A stretch of DNA of 64,000 nucleotides from Nitrospira sp. (GCA_029194535.1 JARFXR010000002.1:496001-560000), one strand, 5' to 3'. Shown: positions 42,633-51,225, counted from the first letter of the stretch. Numbers and translations are program-made. Notes: generated by a model not told the origin, from the letters alone.

Positions 42633-43289
42633 TTAAATCCGATCGCCCATACTTTCTGGCGAGAGCCACGGCGGCAAAAACGTGCCGACATCGGCGGCCC
42701 AGGCTGCGGGATCCTCAGCAATCGATTCAAATAGATCGCTCAAAGTAAGAACCATCCGTTCGGTCAGTTCGAAATAGTGTTGCGCCCGACTCCTCAGAGC
42801 CGCCGCATCGGTCTGTCCGGCGACTATGGCCCGCTCAAGCATCCGCCGGCCGAATCCATGATGGGCTTCCTCTTGATGCAGTAGTATGCGCCGCAACCGA
42901 CCGAAGGGGGCGGCTCGCTTGATCAATCCGGCCTCGATACGCGTCAGGATGGCTTCACCCAACCCCTCCAGAATGACCTGTTCGGCCAGGACGCTCTCGA
43001 TCAGATCCTCCCGAGACAGCGCGTCAACGAGCAATTTCCGATATTCCTCCAAGGCCGGAAGGAGGGGTGTCTCTCCGAGATACCTGGGCACCAGCCACGC
43101 AACGGCCCCCTGAAAGACTCTCGCATGTACGGCTTCCTGGCGCGCCTGGCTGAGCAAAAATCGGCGATGACCGGGGTCCATCGTTAAAGCGGCCTGAGCC
43201 TTTGCACAGGCATGTGCGAGACGCTCTCCGTGCTCAAGAAACGAAAGTAACCTCGCGATCGGCACCCGTTCATCACTGTGTACGAGCAT
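42633..43289 (-). CDS. Ferritin-like diiron-domain protein
   Basis: A 218-residue helical protein. Helices carry the carboxylate/histidine ligands of a ferritin-like four-helix bundle: LEHGERLAHACAKAQAAL, SQARQEAVHARVFQGAV, LAEQVILEGLGEAIL and LLHQEEAHHGFGRRML. Two E-x2-H-type pairs are present, so a diiron site is likely. Function could be oxygenation, iron handling or peroxide removal. Its start overlaps the DUF547 gene by 17 bp and it lies 14 bp before the glycosyltransferase gene, so the three are coupled. Confidence 0.8.
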   Translation of the reverse strand: MLVHSDERVPIARLLSFLEHGERLAHACAKAQAALTMDPGHRRFLLSQARQEAVHARVFQGAVAWLVPRYLGETPLLPALEEYRKLLVDALSREDLIESVLAEQVILEGLGEAILTRIEAGLIKRAAPFGRLRRILLHQEEAHHGFGRRMLERAIVAGQTDAAALRSRAQHYFELTERMVLTLSDLFESIAEDPAAWAADVGTFLPPWLSPESMGDRI

Positions 43290-44070
43290 GGGTCATCTCC
43301 TTCGGCGCTGGACCATTGAGACTCCAGTCATAGTCCAGATAGGCGATTCGGTATGCGCCCGGTGTGAGTTCGCGCGCGAGGTCCGCGTCATGTACGTAAC
43401 GTGCGACAAATTGCAAGACCGAACCGGAATCCCCGGTGAAATCCTCCTCGAACCAATCGAAGATCTTCGACAGGTAGGCGAGTTTCTGCTGTCGATCGAA
43501 ACGGTTCCTCGTCGGGTCGTTGACGAATGCTCGTGCGGCTTGATCCAGTTGCTCGTCGAGCTGCCTTGGATTGTAGGCCCATGATGGCAATTTGGGACAG
43601 GACGACGAGGCACAGACGATGGCGAAATGGATGCGCGGCTCATGAAATTGCTTGCGCAGAATTGCATGTTCGATGTCGCTGAGAGTCAGGCGCACCCCTC
43701 CAATCCCACACGTATGCGATTTGAAGAAGCGATACCACCCGATATAGGGCTTCGGGCTGTATCCATGGAGAATGCCCTGAATCGCACAAGCGTTGTAACC
43801 GTTGATCCAGAATGCAAGGCGATCGCCATTGGGAAGCGCGGAAGGATTCACGCGATCGAGCATCGTGATATAGGCCCCGAATCTCCCGTCTAGCTGAATC
43901 TGTGGATAGTTCACAGAGCCGTCTGTGACAGAGGCCTGGAACACATCGTTCAGCAACTGATGTGATATCTGAGCGGGGTCGACCGGGTCGAGAGGAGTAA
44001 ATCGCTCGGGGACCGAAGAGCAGCCGGCTTCAACCATTCCCGTGAGGACAATGATCCACACCCAAACCAT
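43273..44070 (-). CDS. DUF547 family envelope protein
   Basis: A 265-residue protein with a hydrophobic leader (WVWIIVLTGMVEAGCSS; a possible, not canonical, lipobox). The body has DUF547 signatures: LPNGDRLAFWINGYNACAIQ, then FAIVCASSSCPKLPSWAYN (thiol-protease-like Cys and His region), and the late LKQ-type FVARYVHDADLA. The domain is distantly like transglutaminases, but catalytic activity is unproven. It lies 35 bp after the Tat-exported molybdoenzyme and overlaps the ferritin-like gene. Confidence 0.85.
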   Translation of the reverse strand: MVWVWIIVLTGMVEAGCSSVPERFTPLDPVDPAQISHQLLNDVFQASVTDGSVNYPQIQLDGRFGAYITMLDRVNPSALPNGDRLAFWINGYNACAIQGILHGYSPKPYIGWYRFFKSHTCGIGGVRLTLSDIEHAILRKQFHEPRIHFAIVCASSSCPKLPSWAYNPRQLDEQLDQAARAFVNDPTRNRFDRQQKLAYLSKIFDWFEEDFTGDSGSVLQFVARYVHDADLARELTPGAYRIAYLDYDWSLNGPAPKEMTHARTQ

Positions 44071-44105
44071 CGAAGCCTTCTTTCTTGGCGGCCGTCTACC
44101 TTTCG

Positions 44106-45101
44106 TTACGGCTCCACCGTGACGGTGATTTCATGGAGGCCGGTTGCGCCATCGGGTGCCGGTTCTTGTTCCACGCTCGTCTGAAGTGAACCGGTTCCAT
44201 CCGTTGCGCGAACGATCAGCGTATGTCGACCAGGCGCCGATACGGTCCAGTCATAATTCCAGAACCTCCAGGCGTATGGAGACAGGGATGGCGTCAGGTT
44301 GGCGACGTTCCAGCGCTCCCCTCCATCCGCACTGATCTCAACATGGCTGATCCCCCTCGCCCCGGCAAATGCGAGCCCTTCTATTTTCTGATGCAGTCCT
44401 TGAACGGTTGATCCGTGACCGGGCACATCGATGCGCGACATCGTCTTGACGACCGCCTCTTCGGTCCATCCCTTCTGTTGATAGTAGCCTTTATAGTCAT
44501 GGGCCACCACCTCGATTTTCGTCAGCCATTGCACACTTTTCATCCCATAGTGGCCTGGAACAATCGCGCGGGCGGGAAAGCCGTGGCCCAGAGGCAGCCT
44601 CACCCCGTTCATGCTGTGGGCGATCATGACGTCACCGGCCATAGCCCGGTCGTACCGGATACTGTCCGAGAATCCATCGGCCCCATGAAGCACGATGTCG
44701 TAGGCCTGTGCACCGGCACCGCATTCCTCCAGCAACGAGCGCAACGAAATTCCAGCCCACTCGGCCGTACTGATAAACTCGCCTGCAACGGTATTCCCGA
44801 CGCATTCGAGAGTCACGACCTGGGTTATGGAGGGCTTAGCCATGAACTGATCATAGGCCAGAACCATCGGCCGTTCCACAAGACCGTTCACGGACAGCGA
44901 CCAATCGTTGATCCGGATCGTGGGAGGGCTTCGATAGGATGTGGTGTAGAAGTCCTCGTTCGATGTGATGGGGCTGGTCGGTTTCGCCTCACGCCGGCTG
45001 AAGATCCGGTCAAGGAGACCGGCCAGAGCGGACATCGGCGTCACAGATAGACCAAGGGCTGCGGCAGCTTGCAAGAATGCACGGCGCGACGTTTGCGGCA
45101 T
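44106..45101 (-). CDS. Sulfite-oxidase-family molybdopterin oxidoreductase (SoxC-like)
   Basis: Starting at ATG 45101, a 331-residue protein with a twin-arginine signal (SRRAFLQAAAALGLS). The oxidoreductase domain holds the molybdenum-ligand Cys100 in VVTLECVGN and the block RLPLGHGFPARAIVPGHYGMKSVQWL. A C-terminal dimerisation domain follows (VEISADGGERWNVANL, AWRFWNYDW). It acts in the periplasm, oxidising or reducing small S- or N-oxo compounds. It starts 8 bp after the TlpA gene. The longer frame to 45401 only runs antisense over tlpA and is rejected. Confidence 0.9.
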   Translation of the reverse strand: MPQTSRRAFLQAAAALGLSVTPMSALAGLLDRIFSRREAKPTSPITSNEDFYTTSYRSPPTIRINDWSLSVNGLVERPMVLAYDQFMAKPSITQVVTLECVGNTVAGEFISTAEWAGISLRSLLEECGAGAQAYDIVLHGADGFSDSIRYDRAMAGDVMIAHSMNGVRLPLGHGFPARAIVPGHYGMKSVQWLTKIEVVAHDYKGYYQQKGWTEEAVVKTMSRIDVPGHGSTVQGLHQKIEGLAFAGARGISHVEISADGGERWNVANLTPSLSPYAWRFWNYDWTVSAPGRHTLIVRATDGTGSLQTSVEQEPAPDGATGLHEITVTVEP

Positions 45102-45109
45102 GGCCTCCC

Positions 45110-45628
45110 CTACGACGGCTCCTTCAGGAGCCGCTTGATCCACTGCTCCGTCTCCGTATAACCGCCCTCTCCGATTCGAATGTGCCGGATGATACCCTGC
45201 CTGTCGATCACGTACATCGCCGGCCAATAGCGATTGCCGTACTTGTTCCAGGTTGAAAAATCGTTGTCGATCGGAACGGCGAAGCGAATGTCGTGCTCCT
45301 TGAGATAACGTTTGACGTTTTCGACTTCGCGTTCGCGCGAAAACTCGGGCGAATGGACCCCGATGACGACGAGGCCTTGGCCGGTGTATTTCTCGTGCCA
45401 TCGTTTGACGTACGGCTCGACGTTTCGACAGTTATAGCAGCCGAAGGTCCAGAACTCGACCATCACGACTTTGCCTTTCAGCTCATTCAGGTGAAGCGGA
45501 TCGCTGTTCAGCCAGGTCTGGTTCGTGATGTCCGGCGCCTTCATGCCGACGCTCGCATTGACCACGGCCCACGTGAACAGAATGCCGGCCAAGACCGCCA
45601 ACAATGCCATGAGAAATCGATCGAGCAT
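45110..45628 (-). CDS. TlpA-like membrane-anchored thioredoxin
   Basis: A 172-residue protein with an N-terminal anchor (FLMALLAVLAGILFTWAVV) and a thioredoxin domain facing the periplasm. The active site is FWTFGCYNCRNVEPYVKRW (Cys64, Cys67; CYNC is an uncommon pair), followed by VIGVHSPEFSREREVENVKR and WPAMYVIDRQGIIRHIRIGEGGY. It probably keeps periplasmic thiols reduced. It directly precedes the SoxC-like gene with an 8-bp gap, pointing to maturation or reduction of a cluster protein. Confidence 0.9.
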   Translation of the reverse strand: MLDRFLMALLAVLAGILFTWAVVNASVGMKAPDITNQTWLNSDPLHLNELKGKVVMVEFWTFGCYNCRNVEPYVKRWHEKYTGQGLVVIGVHSPEFSREREVENVKRYLKEHDIRFAVPIDNDFSTWNKYGNRYWPAMYVIDRQGIIRHIRIGEGGYTETEQWIKRLLKEPS

Positions 45629-45679
45629 GACGTCCTCCTTCCACTCCTACGGAAGTCGTCCATCGACTGGATTTACAGG

Positions 45680-45722
45680 ACAGGGACAGGTACCGGCGAA
45701 CAAACAGGGACAGGCACCGGCG
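45680..45722 (+). repeat. Short direct repeat between tlpA and the lipoprotein gene
   Basis: Two 19-bp units, ACAGGGACAGGTACCGGCG (45680-45698) and ACAGGGACAGGCACCGGCG (45704-45722), differ at one base. With the following GTCCC at about 45735 they can also fold into a GC-rich hairpin, which may end the upstream lipoprotein transcript. Confidence 0.6.
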
Positions 45723-45750
45723 GCGCCGGGGCCAGTCCCTATTTCGCGCG

Positions 45751-46974
45751 TTACTTCGCGATCGCGATCGCCGGCGTCGGATACCTCGTCAGGTCCGTCA
45801 CCGTCATCTGGAACAGGTTCGACAACACGGCAAAGGCCTCCTGGTTCCAACTCGGCACCATCCCCTGGCTGACGGGGAATTTCCGAATGGAATAGTATCG
45901 TCCGTCAAAGGACACGGAGAACTCATAGTCGTCCGGCTTCGACGTGGATTCATCGATTTCGAGTGTCCTGGCCGGATTTCGCACGACCGTTCTGGTGCGC
46001 GAATCGGGAGGCACCATCATTTCCGGCTCCTCCTCGATACTGCGCGCCACGAAGCCGATGATCGCATTCATGCTGCGGAGCAAGATCGATCCGCGCAACG
46101 GATAGTCGCCGCCCGGAAAGCCTTCCTGGATGTCGACCATGATATAGTCCGCGGGATATCGTTGGGCTTCCTCGTGAAGTCTGCGCCGGTCTTCGTTGGA
46201 CAGCCGCTTGGGATCGTAGTTGGCAATGAGCAGCCGTCCGACCGCCTTGCGTCGCACGGTGTGGATTTTCCCCTCCTGATCGCCCTCCCAGCGGAGCCCT
46301 TTCTCCAGCGCGGCGACGACTTCGTCGGGATTCGGCGCACGGCTCGTCTTGACCGTCTGCGACTCCTCAAAAAGGATCGGTTCGACGAACAGCTTCCGCT
46401 CCGCGTCCAGTCCGGCCAAATGCAAGAGACGACGACGAAATTCGACATACCCTTCCCCCTGCGTCGGTTGGTTGAACAACACGCGCGCGCCTTCTTCGGT
46501 CTCGATCGCGATGCCGCGAGCCATGAGCCGCAGCACCATGTTGATGTCGTACCCCTGGTGGACCAGAAATTCGAACTTGTCCTCGTCGAGGGGACGCAAC
46601 ACGCGCTTGGTGAATTCTTCGCCGGTGATCGGCACGATCGTGATCGTAGGGTTCTCCGCGACGCTCGCGCTGTATTCGAGGCTGATCGCCCGTTCCGCAG
46701 CATCTGGAGCGCGTCCGATTCCACCGCTGATCCCCGCGCTGGTACGGAAATCGAACGTGGCCGCCACGCTGGACACCGCCGTGAAATGGACCGGTCGATG
46801 ATAGCGGGCCCGCGCGATATTCAAGAGCAGGAGATCCGCTTCGACGTAACTGACCGTCCGATCGTACTCAATCACCGCCCGGTGCATGGCAATCGGCGAC
46901 AAGCAGCCGGTCAGCAGGAAGAGGGCTGAGGTTAAGGTCAAGACTGAGCTGAATTGATTCTGCCTGATCCTCAT
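45751..46974 (-). CDS. Lipoprotein of unknown function in the molybdoenzyme cluster
   Basis: A 407-residue protein with a lipobox (LFLLTGC). The mature start MHRAVIEYDRTVSYVEADLLLLNIARARYHRPVHF suggests a helical segment; beta-rich and charged sequence follows. It has GFPGGDYPLRGSILLRSMNAIIGFVA and a closing SVSFDGRYYSIRKFPVS. No enzyme motif is seen. It lies 36 bp after the molybdoenzyme gene at 47011 on the same strand and 122 bp before tlpA. Its place between two redox operons suggests an envelope structural or partner role. Confidence 0.8.
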   Translation of the reverse strand: MRIRQNQFSSVLTLTSALFLLTGCLSPIAMHRAVIEYDRTVSYVEADLLLLNIARARYHRPVHFTAVSSVAATFDFRTSAGISGGIGRAPDAAERAISLEYSASVAENPTITIVPITGEEFTKRVLRPLDEDKFEFLVHQGYDINMVLRLMARGIAIETEEGARVLFNQPTQGEGYVEFRRRLLHLAGLDAERKLFVEPILFEESQTVKTSRAPNPDEVVAALEKGLRWEGDQEGKIHTVRRKAVGRLLIANYDPKRLSNEDRRRLHEEAQRYPADYIMVDIQEGFPGGDYPLRGSILLRSMNAIIGFVARSIEEEPEMMVPPDSRTRTVVRNPARTLEIDESTSKPDDYEFSVSFDGRYYSIRKFPVSQGMVPSWNQEAFAVLSNLFQMTVTDLTRYPTPAIAIAK

Positions 46975-47010
46975 ATGATGTCCTCGACCTCAACCTGAAC
47001 CTCGACCTTC

Positions 47011-47835
47011 CTAAATTCCGGCGTACCATTCATAGCCTTGGTCTTCCCAATACCCGCCTTTCCCGCCGGCGATGCCTTCGAGGGTTTCGACCAGTTGGAT
47101 TCGCGTCACATACTTCGCTTGCTTGTAGCCGAGTTGGCGCTCGAACCTGAGACGCAGTGGCGCGCCATGCGGAACATCCAGCGGCTGATCGTTCAGTTCA
47201 TAGGCCAGAATTGTCTGGGGATGAAAGACATCAGCCAACGCCATGCTCTCGTAATAGGAAATGCCTTCGTCGTCCACGTCGGCACAGTAGAACACGGCAT
47301 ACTTGGCGTTCGGCAAGGGCTGGACTTGGCGCATCAAGTCGCCCAATAACGCGCCGGTCCATTTGCCTATCGCGCTCCAGCCTTCGACGCAATCATGTCT
47401 GGTAATCTGTGTCCGCGCCGGCATCTCTTTGATGGCCGCGAGTGAAAAGCTGGTCGGATTGGATACGAGCCCATCGATCGTCACATCCCAGTCCGCGAAA
47501 TCATTTCGCAGCGCCTGGGCATAGGCCTGCGTACCCGGATCGGTATTGCCGTTCGCGGGAAATACGGCCGAGAGATCCGACTCCGTGTATTCCTTGGCGA
47601 GCGCGTTGACCGGCGTGATGGCCCGTTGGGCGAAGTTGGTCAGCTTCTCCGCCCTATTGAGAATGTTCGGAAACCAACTGCTTTGCGTCAGGTTGTCGCA
47701 GCCTGCTAGCGCAAGCAAGCTGGCTGCGCCGACGGTGCCCTTCAAAAACTGGCGGCGTTTCATGGCCGTCTTCGGTTGTGCTCCTGCAAGATGTTCAAAG
47801 GAAGCGTCCTGGTTCAATGACTTTCTAGGTTTCAT
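47011..47835 (-). CDS. Tat-exported molybdopterin oxidoreductase (MsrP/YedY-like catalytic fold)
   Basis: Starting at ATG 47835 (GAGGGAG upstream; an ATG at 47850 is possible), a 274-residue protein. The twin-arginine segment KRRQFLKGTVGAASLLALAGC also contains a lipobox-like cysteine. The catalytic domain has QITRHDCVEGWSAIGKWTGA with the molybdenum-ligand Cys149, then YESMALADVFHPQTILAYEL and VPHGAPLRLRFERQLGYKQA. The gene overlaps the cytochrome b gene by 11 bp, so the cytochrome is the likely electron partner, as YedZ is for YedY, although that protein is of another family. Substrate is unknown. Confidence 0.9.
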   Translation of the reverse strand: MKPRKSLNQDASFEHLAGAQPKTAMKRRQFLKGTVGAASLLALAGCDNLTQSSWFPNILNRAEKLTNFAQRAITPVNALAKEYTESDLSAVFPANGNTDPGTQAYAQALRNDFADWDVTIDGLVSNPTSFSLAAIKEMPARTQITRHDCVEGWSAIGKWTGALLGDLMRQVQPLPNAKYAVFYCADVDDEGISYYESMALADVFHPQTILAYELNDQPLDVPHGAPLRLRFERQLGYKQAKYVTRIQLVETLEGIAGGKGGYWEDQGYEWYAGI

Positions 47836-48736
47836 GGTTGACTCCCTCATGTCTAATGACGAACCATCCGGTGATCATCGAGCGGATGTTGTTGAAGAAC
47901 CCTGTCAAGATCACCTGTGCGACGTGAATGACGATAAATCCCACGAATGAGAAACAGGCGACGAAGTGAATCGTGCGCGCGGCTTGGCGTCCACCGAAGA
48001 TCGTCAACAACCAGGGGAACGCCGTATCGATCGTCGGCGACATAGTCAGGCCCGTCAACACGATCAACGGCGCGAGGCCGAGGATCACGCCGACATAGGC
48101 CAGTTTCTGCAGCACGTTGTAGCGCTTGGCTTCGTCGCCCATCGGATGACGCAGGACAATATGGTCTTTCACCGCTTGCGGGATCTGTTTCAAGTCACGG
48201 CCGGTCGGCAAGAGATCTCTCTTGAAGTGGCGAGTGACGAAGGCGTAGGTCGCAAAGATCACTCCGTTGATCACGAAAACCCAGGCAAAAAAGAGATGCC
48301 ACTGCCGTCCCATCGCAAGCCAACGTGCGCTGGGCACCGTGGCCCATGCCGGGAACGCGCGGCCGGACCCATTCGAATAGCCGAGCACGCCGGTCGTATC
48401 AAATTGGCGTCCTAAGACCGTCGTGACACCTCTCATCTCGCCGCTGTCGGTCCTCATCGGACGGATCGAGAGCAACGGCCGGTCGCGATCTGATCGATCG
48501 CCCCAATAGAGCGCCGGATGCGCGTTGAAGATTTGCAAGCCGCTTCCGATCAAGATGAACAGACAGACGACGTTGAGCCAATGGGCAAGCCGCACGGGAA
48601 GCTTGTGTCGATAGATTCGTTCCTTGAGGGCTCCGGCTGGCGCGGGGCGCATCGGCTCAGGTTTCCGCTCCGGAGACGGAATCGCATCTCGCCCTGGACT
48701 CTGCGTATCCAACTCTCGTTCGATCACGGTGACCAT
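47825..48736 (-). CDS. Membrane cytochrome b (cytochrome b561/Ni-hydrogenase type)
   Basis: A 303-residue protein with a hydrophilic Pro-rich lead (about 1-40) and four main membrane helices carrying histidines for two haems: LPVRLAHWLNVVCLFILIGS, RQWHLFFAWVFVINGVIFAT, LQKLAYVGVILGLAPLIVLT and TIHFVACFSFVGFIVIHVAQ. This layout matches the b-type subunits of formate dehydrogenase or thiosulfate reductase. It passes electrons between quinol and the overlapping molybdoenzyme. The ATG at 48736 follows AGGAG. It starts 32 bp after the MXKDX gene. Confidence 0.88.
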   Translation of the reverse strand: MVTVIERELDTQSPGRDAIPSPERKPEPMRPAPAGALKERIYRHKLPVRLAHWLNVVCLFILIGSGLQIFNAHPALYWGDRSDRDRPLLSIRPMRTDSGEMRGVTTVLGRQFDTTGVLGYSNGSGRAFPAWATVPSARWLAMGRQWHLFFAWVFVINGVIFATYAFVTRHFKRDLLPTGRDLKQIPQAVKDHIVLRHPMGDEAKRYNVLQKLAYVGVILGLAPLIVLTGLTMSPTIDTAFPWLLTIFGGRQAARTIHFVACFSFVGFIVIHVAQVILTGFFNNIRSMITGWFVIRHEGVNHET

Positions 48737-48768
48737 GATGATCTCCTCTCGTGAGTGCTCTCTATCGG

Positions 48769-49053
48769 CTACTTGCCCATCGCTCCTTTCATCTCGCCTT
48801 TCATCTCATCGTGTTTGGGCTTCATGTCTCCCTTCATCTGGTCGTGCTTGGCTTTCGCCTCACCCTTCATGGCATCCTTCTCCCCTTTCGTTTCGCTCGA
48901 CGTTCCCTTCATCTCCTCTTTCATCGCGTCCCCGTGCCCCATCGCGTCGCCTTTCATCTCATCCTTCATCTTGCCCATCTCGTCGGCAAAAGAAAGAGAA
49001 CCGAATCCTGCCAAGCTGAGAACCGCAACCATCGCCACGAATATCCCTTTCAT
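48769..49053 (-). CDS. Pentapeptide MXKDX-repeat protein
   Basis: A 94-residue exported protein with a signal peptide (IFVAMVAVLSLAGFGSLSFA). The mature part is a low-complexity repeat of Met-Lys-Gly/Asp units (GDMKPKHDEMKGEMKGAMGK), extremely rich in Met, Lys, Glu, Asp and Gly. It resembles the MXKDX repeat family (TIGR02953). Strong GGAGG precedes ATG 49053. Methionine and histidine richness could mean copper or metal buffering in the periplasm, but no function is established. Confidence 0.85.
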   Translation of the reverse strand: MKGIFVAMVAVLSLAGFGSLSFADEMGKMKDEMKGDAMGHGDAMKEEMKGTSSETKGEKDAMKGEAKAKHDQMKGDMKPKHDEMKGEMKGAMGK

Positions 49054-49256
49054 GGAAGACCTCCTCTTGAATGATGGAGTGGAGTGAACGTAACCATGAT
49101 ACCCTTCACAGGTTTCATCTCCGTGAAGTAGCCCGCCGGATCGTAGCCGGCGATTGCCGCGCCGCCACGCTCGAAATCTTCGTCGGCAGAAGCCTGCACG
49201 GCGCAGGTTGTTGCATACAGAATCGTGAGAAACCAACTCTTGAGCGGGGGTCTCAT
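49050..49256 (-). pseudogene. Truncated YHS-domain protein
   Basis: A frame from ATG 49256 (MRPPLKSWFLTILYATTCAV, a signal peptide) continues with GGAAIAGYDPAGYFTEMKPV, the opening of the YHS domain (GYDPVAYFTEGKPVKG in typical members). After VKG the homology stops and 15 unrelated codons lead to a stop that overlaps the MXKDX start. About two thirds of a normal YHS protein is missing, including the metal-site remainder. It is probably a 3'-deleted remnant, although the leader could still be translated. Confidence 0.6.
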
Positions 49257-49371
49257 ATCGAAGTCCACTCCCGCTGGCTAGAGGAATGTCGGTCGACGAG
49301 GCTTGTTCTTACAGCAGGATGCGAAGGAAGTCAGGTCTGTTTGATCCAGTGATGGAGGCGAGTCGCAAATT

Positions 49372-49671
49372 CTACTTGTACGTCTGTTCGTTGCGTTTGG
49401 CGAGCTTGAGCAGCACCACCTTCCTGCGTTGGTCATCCACGTCGTACAGGACCCGGAAGGGGCCGACGCGTAAACGAAACTCGGTGGTGAAGTGTGAAGC
49501 GACCTTGTGGCCGGTAAGCTCTTTCATCCGCTTTCCTTCCGGCCTTGGGTTGACGGCGAGAGACCGGACCGCGCGAACGACGGCTTCCCTGTAGTCGGCG
49601 GGGATCTTGGTCAACGTTTTCTGAAACTCGCGTTCGACCCGTTCGCTGGGGAACACGACCTGGTAGGGCAA
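49372..49671 (-). CDS. RelE/ParE-family toxin
   Basis: A 99-residue basic protein with the RelE-fold pattern: REFQKTLTKIPADYREAVVR, then NPRPEGKRMKELTGHKVASH, FRLRVGPFRVLYDVDDQRRK and VVLLKLAKRNEQTYK. The conserved Arg in the RVGPFRVLY strand and the late basic residues are present, so it may be an active ribosome-dependent mRNA interferase. It begins with TTG right after the antitoxin stop codon, with no gap, in antitoxin-first order. Confidence 0.87.
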   Translation of the reverse strand: MPYQVVFPSERVEREFQKTLTKIPADYREAVVRAVRSLAVNPRPEGKRMKELTGHKVASHFTTEFRLRVGPFRVLYDVDDQRRKVVLLKLAKRNEQTYK

Positions 49672-49953
49672 CTATAGCCCCATCTTCTTGAAGAGACGCT
49701 CCGCAGGAACGGCTTTCTTGTCCGCGTACTCGGAACGGGCGCGTTCGATTTCAGCAAGCAGCCTCTTGTTCTTCAATTCGTCGAGGGATTCGACCAAGTC
49801 CAGCATGTCCTCGTACGGCACGAGAAATGAGACCGGCTTTCCATGCGAGAGCACCATTGATGGAGATTTGGAGCGAATCAGCTTCGACAGTTGAGCCTGT
49901 GCTTCTCGAACATTGACCGGTTTGGCTTTCCTCAGAATGTTTGCCGAGTTCAT
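49672..49953 (-). CDS. Phd/YefM-like antitoxin
   Basis: A 93-residue protein starting at ATG 49953 (MNSANILRKAKPVNVREAQA). The N-terminal part has the Phd/YefM pattern (NVREAQAQLSKLIRSKSPSM, VLSHGKPVSFLVPYEDMLDL). The C-terminal Lys/Arg/Glu-rich helix (NKRLLAEIERARSEYADKKA) should wrap the toxin. It ends exactly where the toxin gene begins. A longer upstream frame to 50316 has no family match and is rejected. Confidence 0.85.
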   Translation of the reverse strand: MNSANILRKAKPVNVREAQAQLSKLIRSKSPSMVLSHGKPVSFLVPYEDMLDLVESLDELKNKRLLAEIERARSEYADKKAVPAERLFKKMGL

Positions 49954-50577
49954 GGCATCGCTCCCACTGTATGGCAATTGTATAGACCGTAGCAGCTTCG
50001 AAGCGGCCCTGCAAGTCCGCATGGGAGGGCTGTACGGCGATCCGGACATCGCAGCGACTTCGTCAGAACTCGGAGACCGTGGCCTGCCTGCACTGGCGTT
50101 CCGGCCCAAGTGTACGAAGGAAGGAGCGGTTCGGCTGACGAACGACGCGCGGTTCGGATGCACCATCATGCGACGAATGGCGGATGCCCTCGGTTTCGCT
50201 CGCGGTACCTCTCGGAACGGTTCCAGCCGCCTCACCATCTCGGCGGCGCGCACAAACATGGCGCTCGTTATTCCTCGCGCCGTGCGCCCTTCTGGAATTC
50301 CCTCCGCTGCGATCATACGATCGCAGTGCCGTCAGTCAGTTCCAGCTTTCCTTCCCGGCCAAGCCTCGGCGGATGCCTCGTTCCTCCGGTCATGCTCGCT
50401 TATCCGAGGGCATCCTAGATTGAAGGGAGAGGGCATTTCTCATCGCGCAACCGGTCCACCCGAACCGGAAATGAGGAAATGCCATCTCGCAACTCGCAGA
50501 TAGGCTTACCATGGCTACCCATGAACAATGGACATGCGTGTGGAGGGAATTGGAAGGGGTGAGTAGGTCTAGCGCGG
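49954..50577. other. 624-bp stretch without a supported gene
   Basis: It carries the promoter of the leftward toxin-antitoxin pair. Open frames on both strands across 49913-50503 show no motif. It separates the toxin-antitoxin genes from a restriction-modification remnant and is probably decayed accessory DNA. Confidence 0.4.
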
Positions 50578-51225
50578 TCAATCGAACAGTGATACGAGAT
50601 TCCCTTCTTCGGCCCTCTGAGCAGGATCTGCTTCAAACGGGAGGAGATTCTCAAGGTTCCTCTTGTCGAAACGAAATCGGCTTCCCGCTAGGTAGCTTTC
50701 GTTCAGCTCCATTGCAATCCACTTCCTGTGTTCTCGTTCACAAGCTTCGCCGGTGGTATTGCTCCCAGCAAAGGGATCAAGTACCAAGTCTGATGGGTCT
50801 GTGAGGAATCGGATGAAGAAGGATGGCACCTGAATTGGAAATCTTGCAGGGTGCGGTTTGATTCCGGCTCTCTTGCAAGCCTCCATATAATAACCATTGC
50901 TGTCGTTGTTTCCGAAGGTCAGCAGGTTTGGCGGAATCGCTCCCCCGTTATCTCGGAACTTATCCGTGATGTTGTGACCGGAAGGACGCTGTTTCGGCCT
51001 ATAGCCGCGTGTATTTGTTCCGTCCTTTGAGTTTCGTGTCTTCTGCAACTCAACCTTATAACTTGGCGGTGTACGAAACAGCTCTTTGCTTCTGATGTTC
51101 TTGCACTCGATCTTGAGCCGATGACCGTGGTATTCGACCGCAAAGTCCGGTTCACCGTCTTTGTCCGACCAATGATAGCTCGAAATCACGCCATTGGTCT
51201 GCAGAACGGTGGGTTCTCTCGGCAA
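50578..51225 (-). pseudogene. Fused remnant of a restriction endonuclease and a DNA methyltransferase
   Basis: The 215-codon frame joins two unrelated pieces. Residues about 15-75 (FAVEYHGHRLKIECKNIRSK, then YKVELQKTRNSKDGTNTRGY) look like the nuclease core of a restriction enzyme, with E-C-K as part of a PD-(D/E)xK-type site. From about 78 (RPSGHNITDKFRDNGGAIPP, then LVLDPFAGSNTTGEACEREH and WIAMELNESYLAGSRFRF) it is the C-terminal half of an N4/N6 (beta-class) DNA methyltransferase containing the AdoMet motif DPFAGSNTTG. The methyltransferase's catalytic DPPY-type motif and the nuclease's C-terminus are missing. An internal deletion of a restriction-modification operon explains this. Confidence 0.7.

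Noticed and set aside
45102-45401. 100-residue N-terminal extension of the SoxC-like protein
   Set aside because: It is antisense-like filler over tlpA and would precede the twin-arginine signal, which must be N-terminal.
48751-49087. Plus-strand frames rich in His/Ser/Phe repeats
   Set aside because: They are the complement of the MXKDX repeats, not independent genes.
49913-50503. 196-codon plus-strand frame between the toxin-antitoxin pair and the methyltransferase remnant
   Set aside because: No family resemblance and it starts antisense to the antitoxin.
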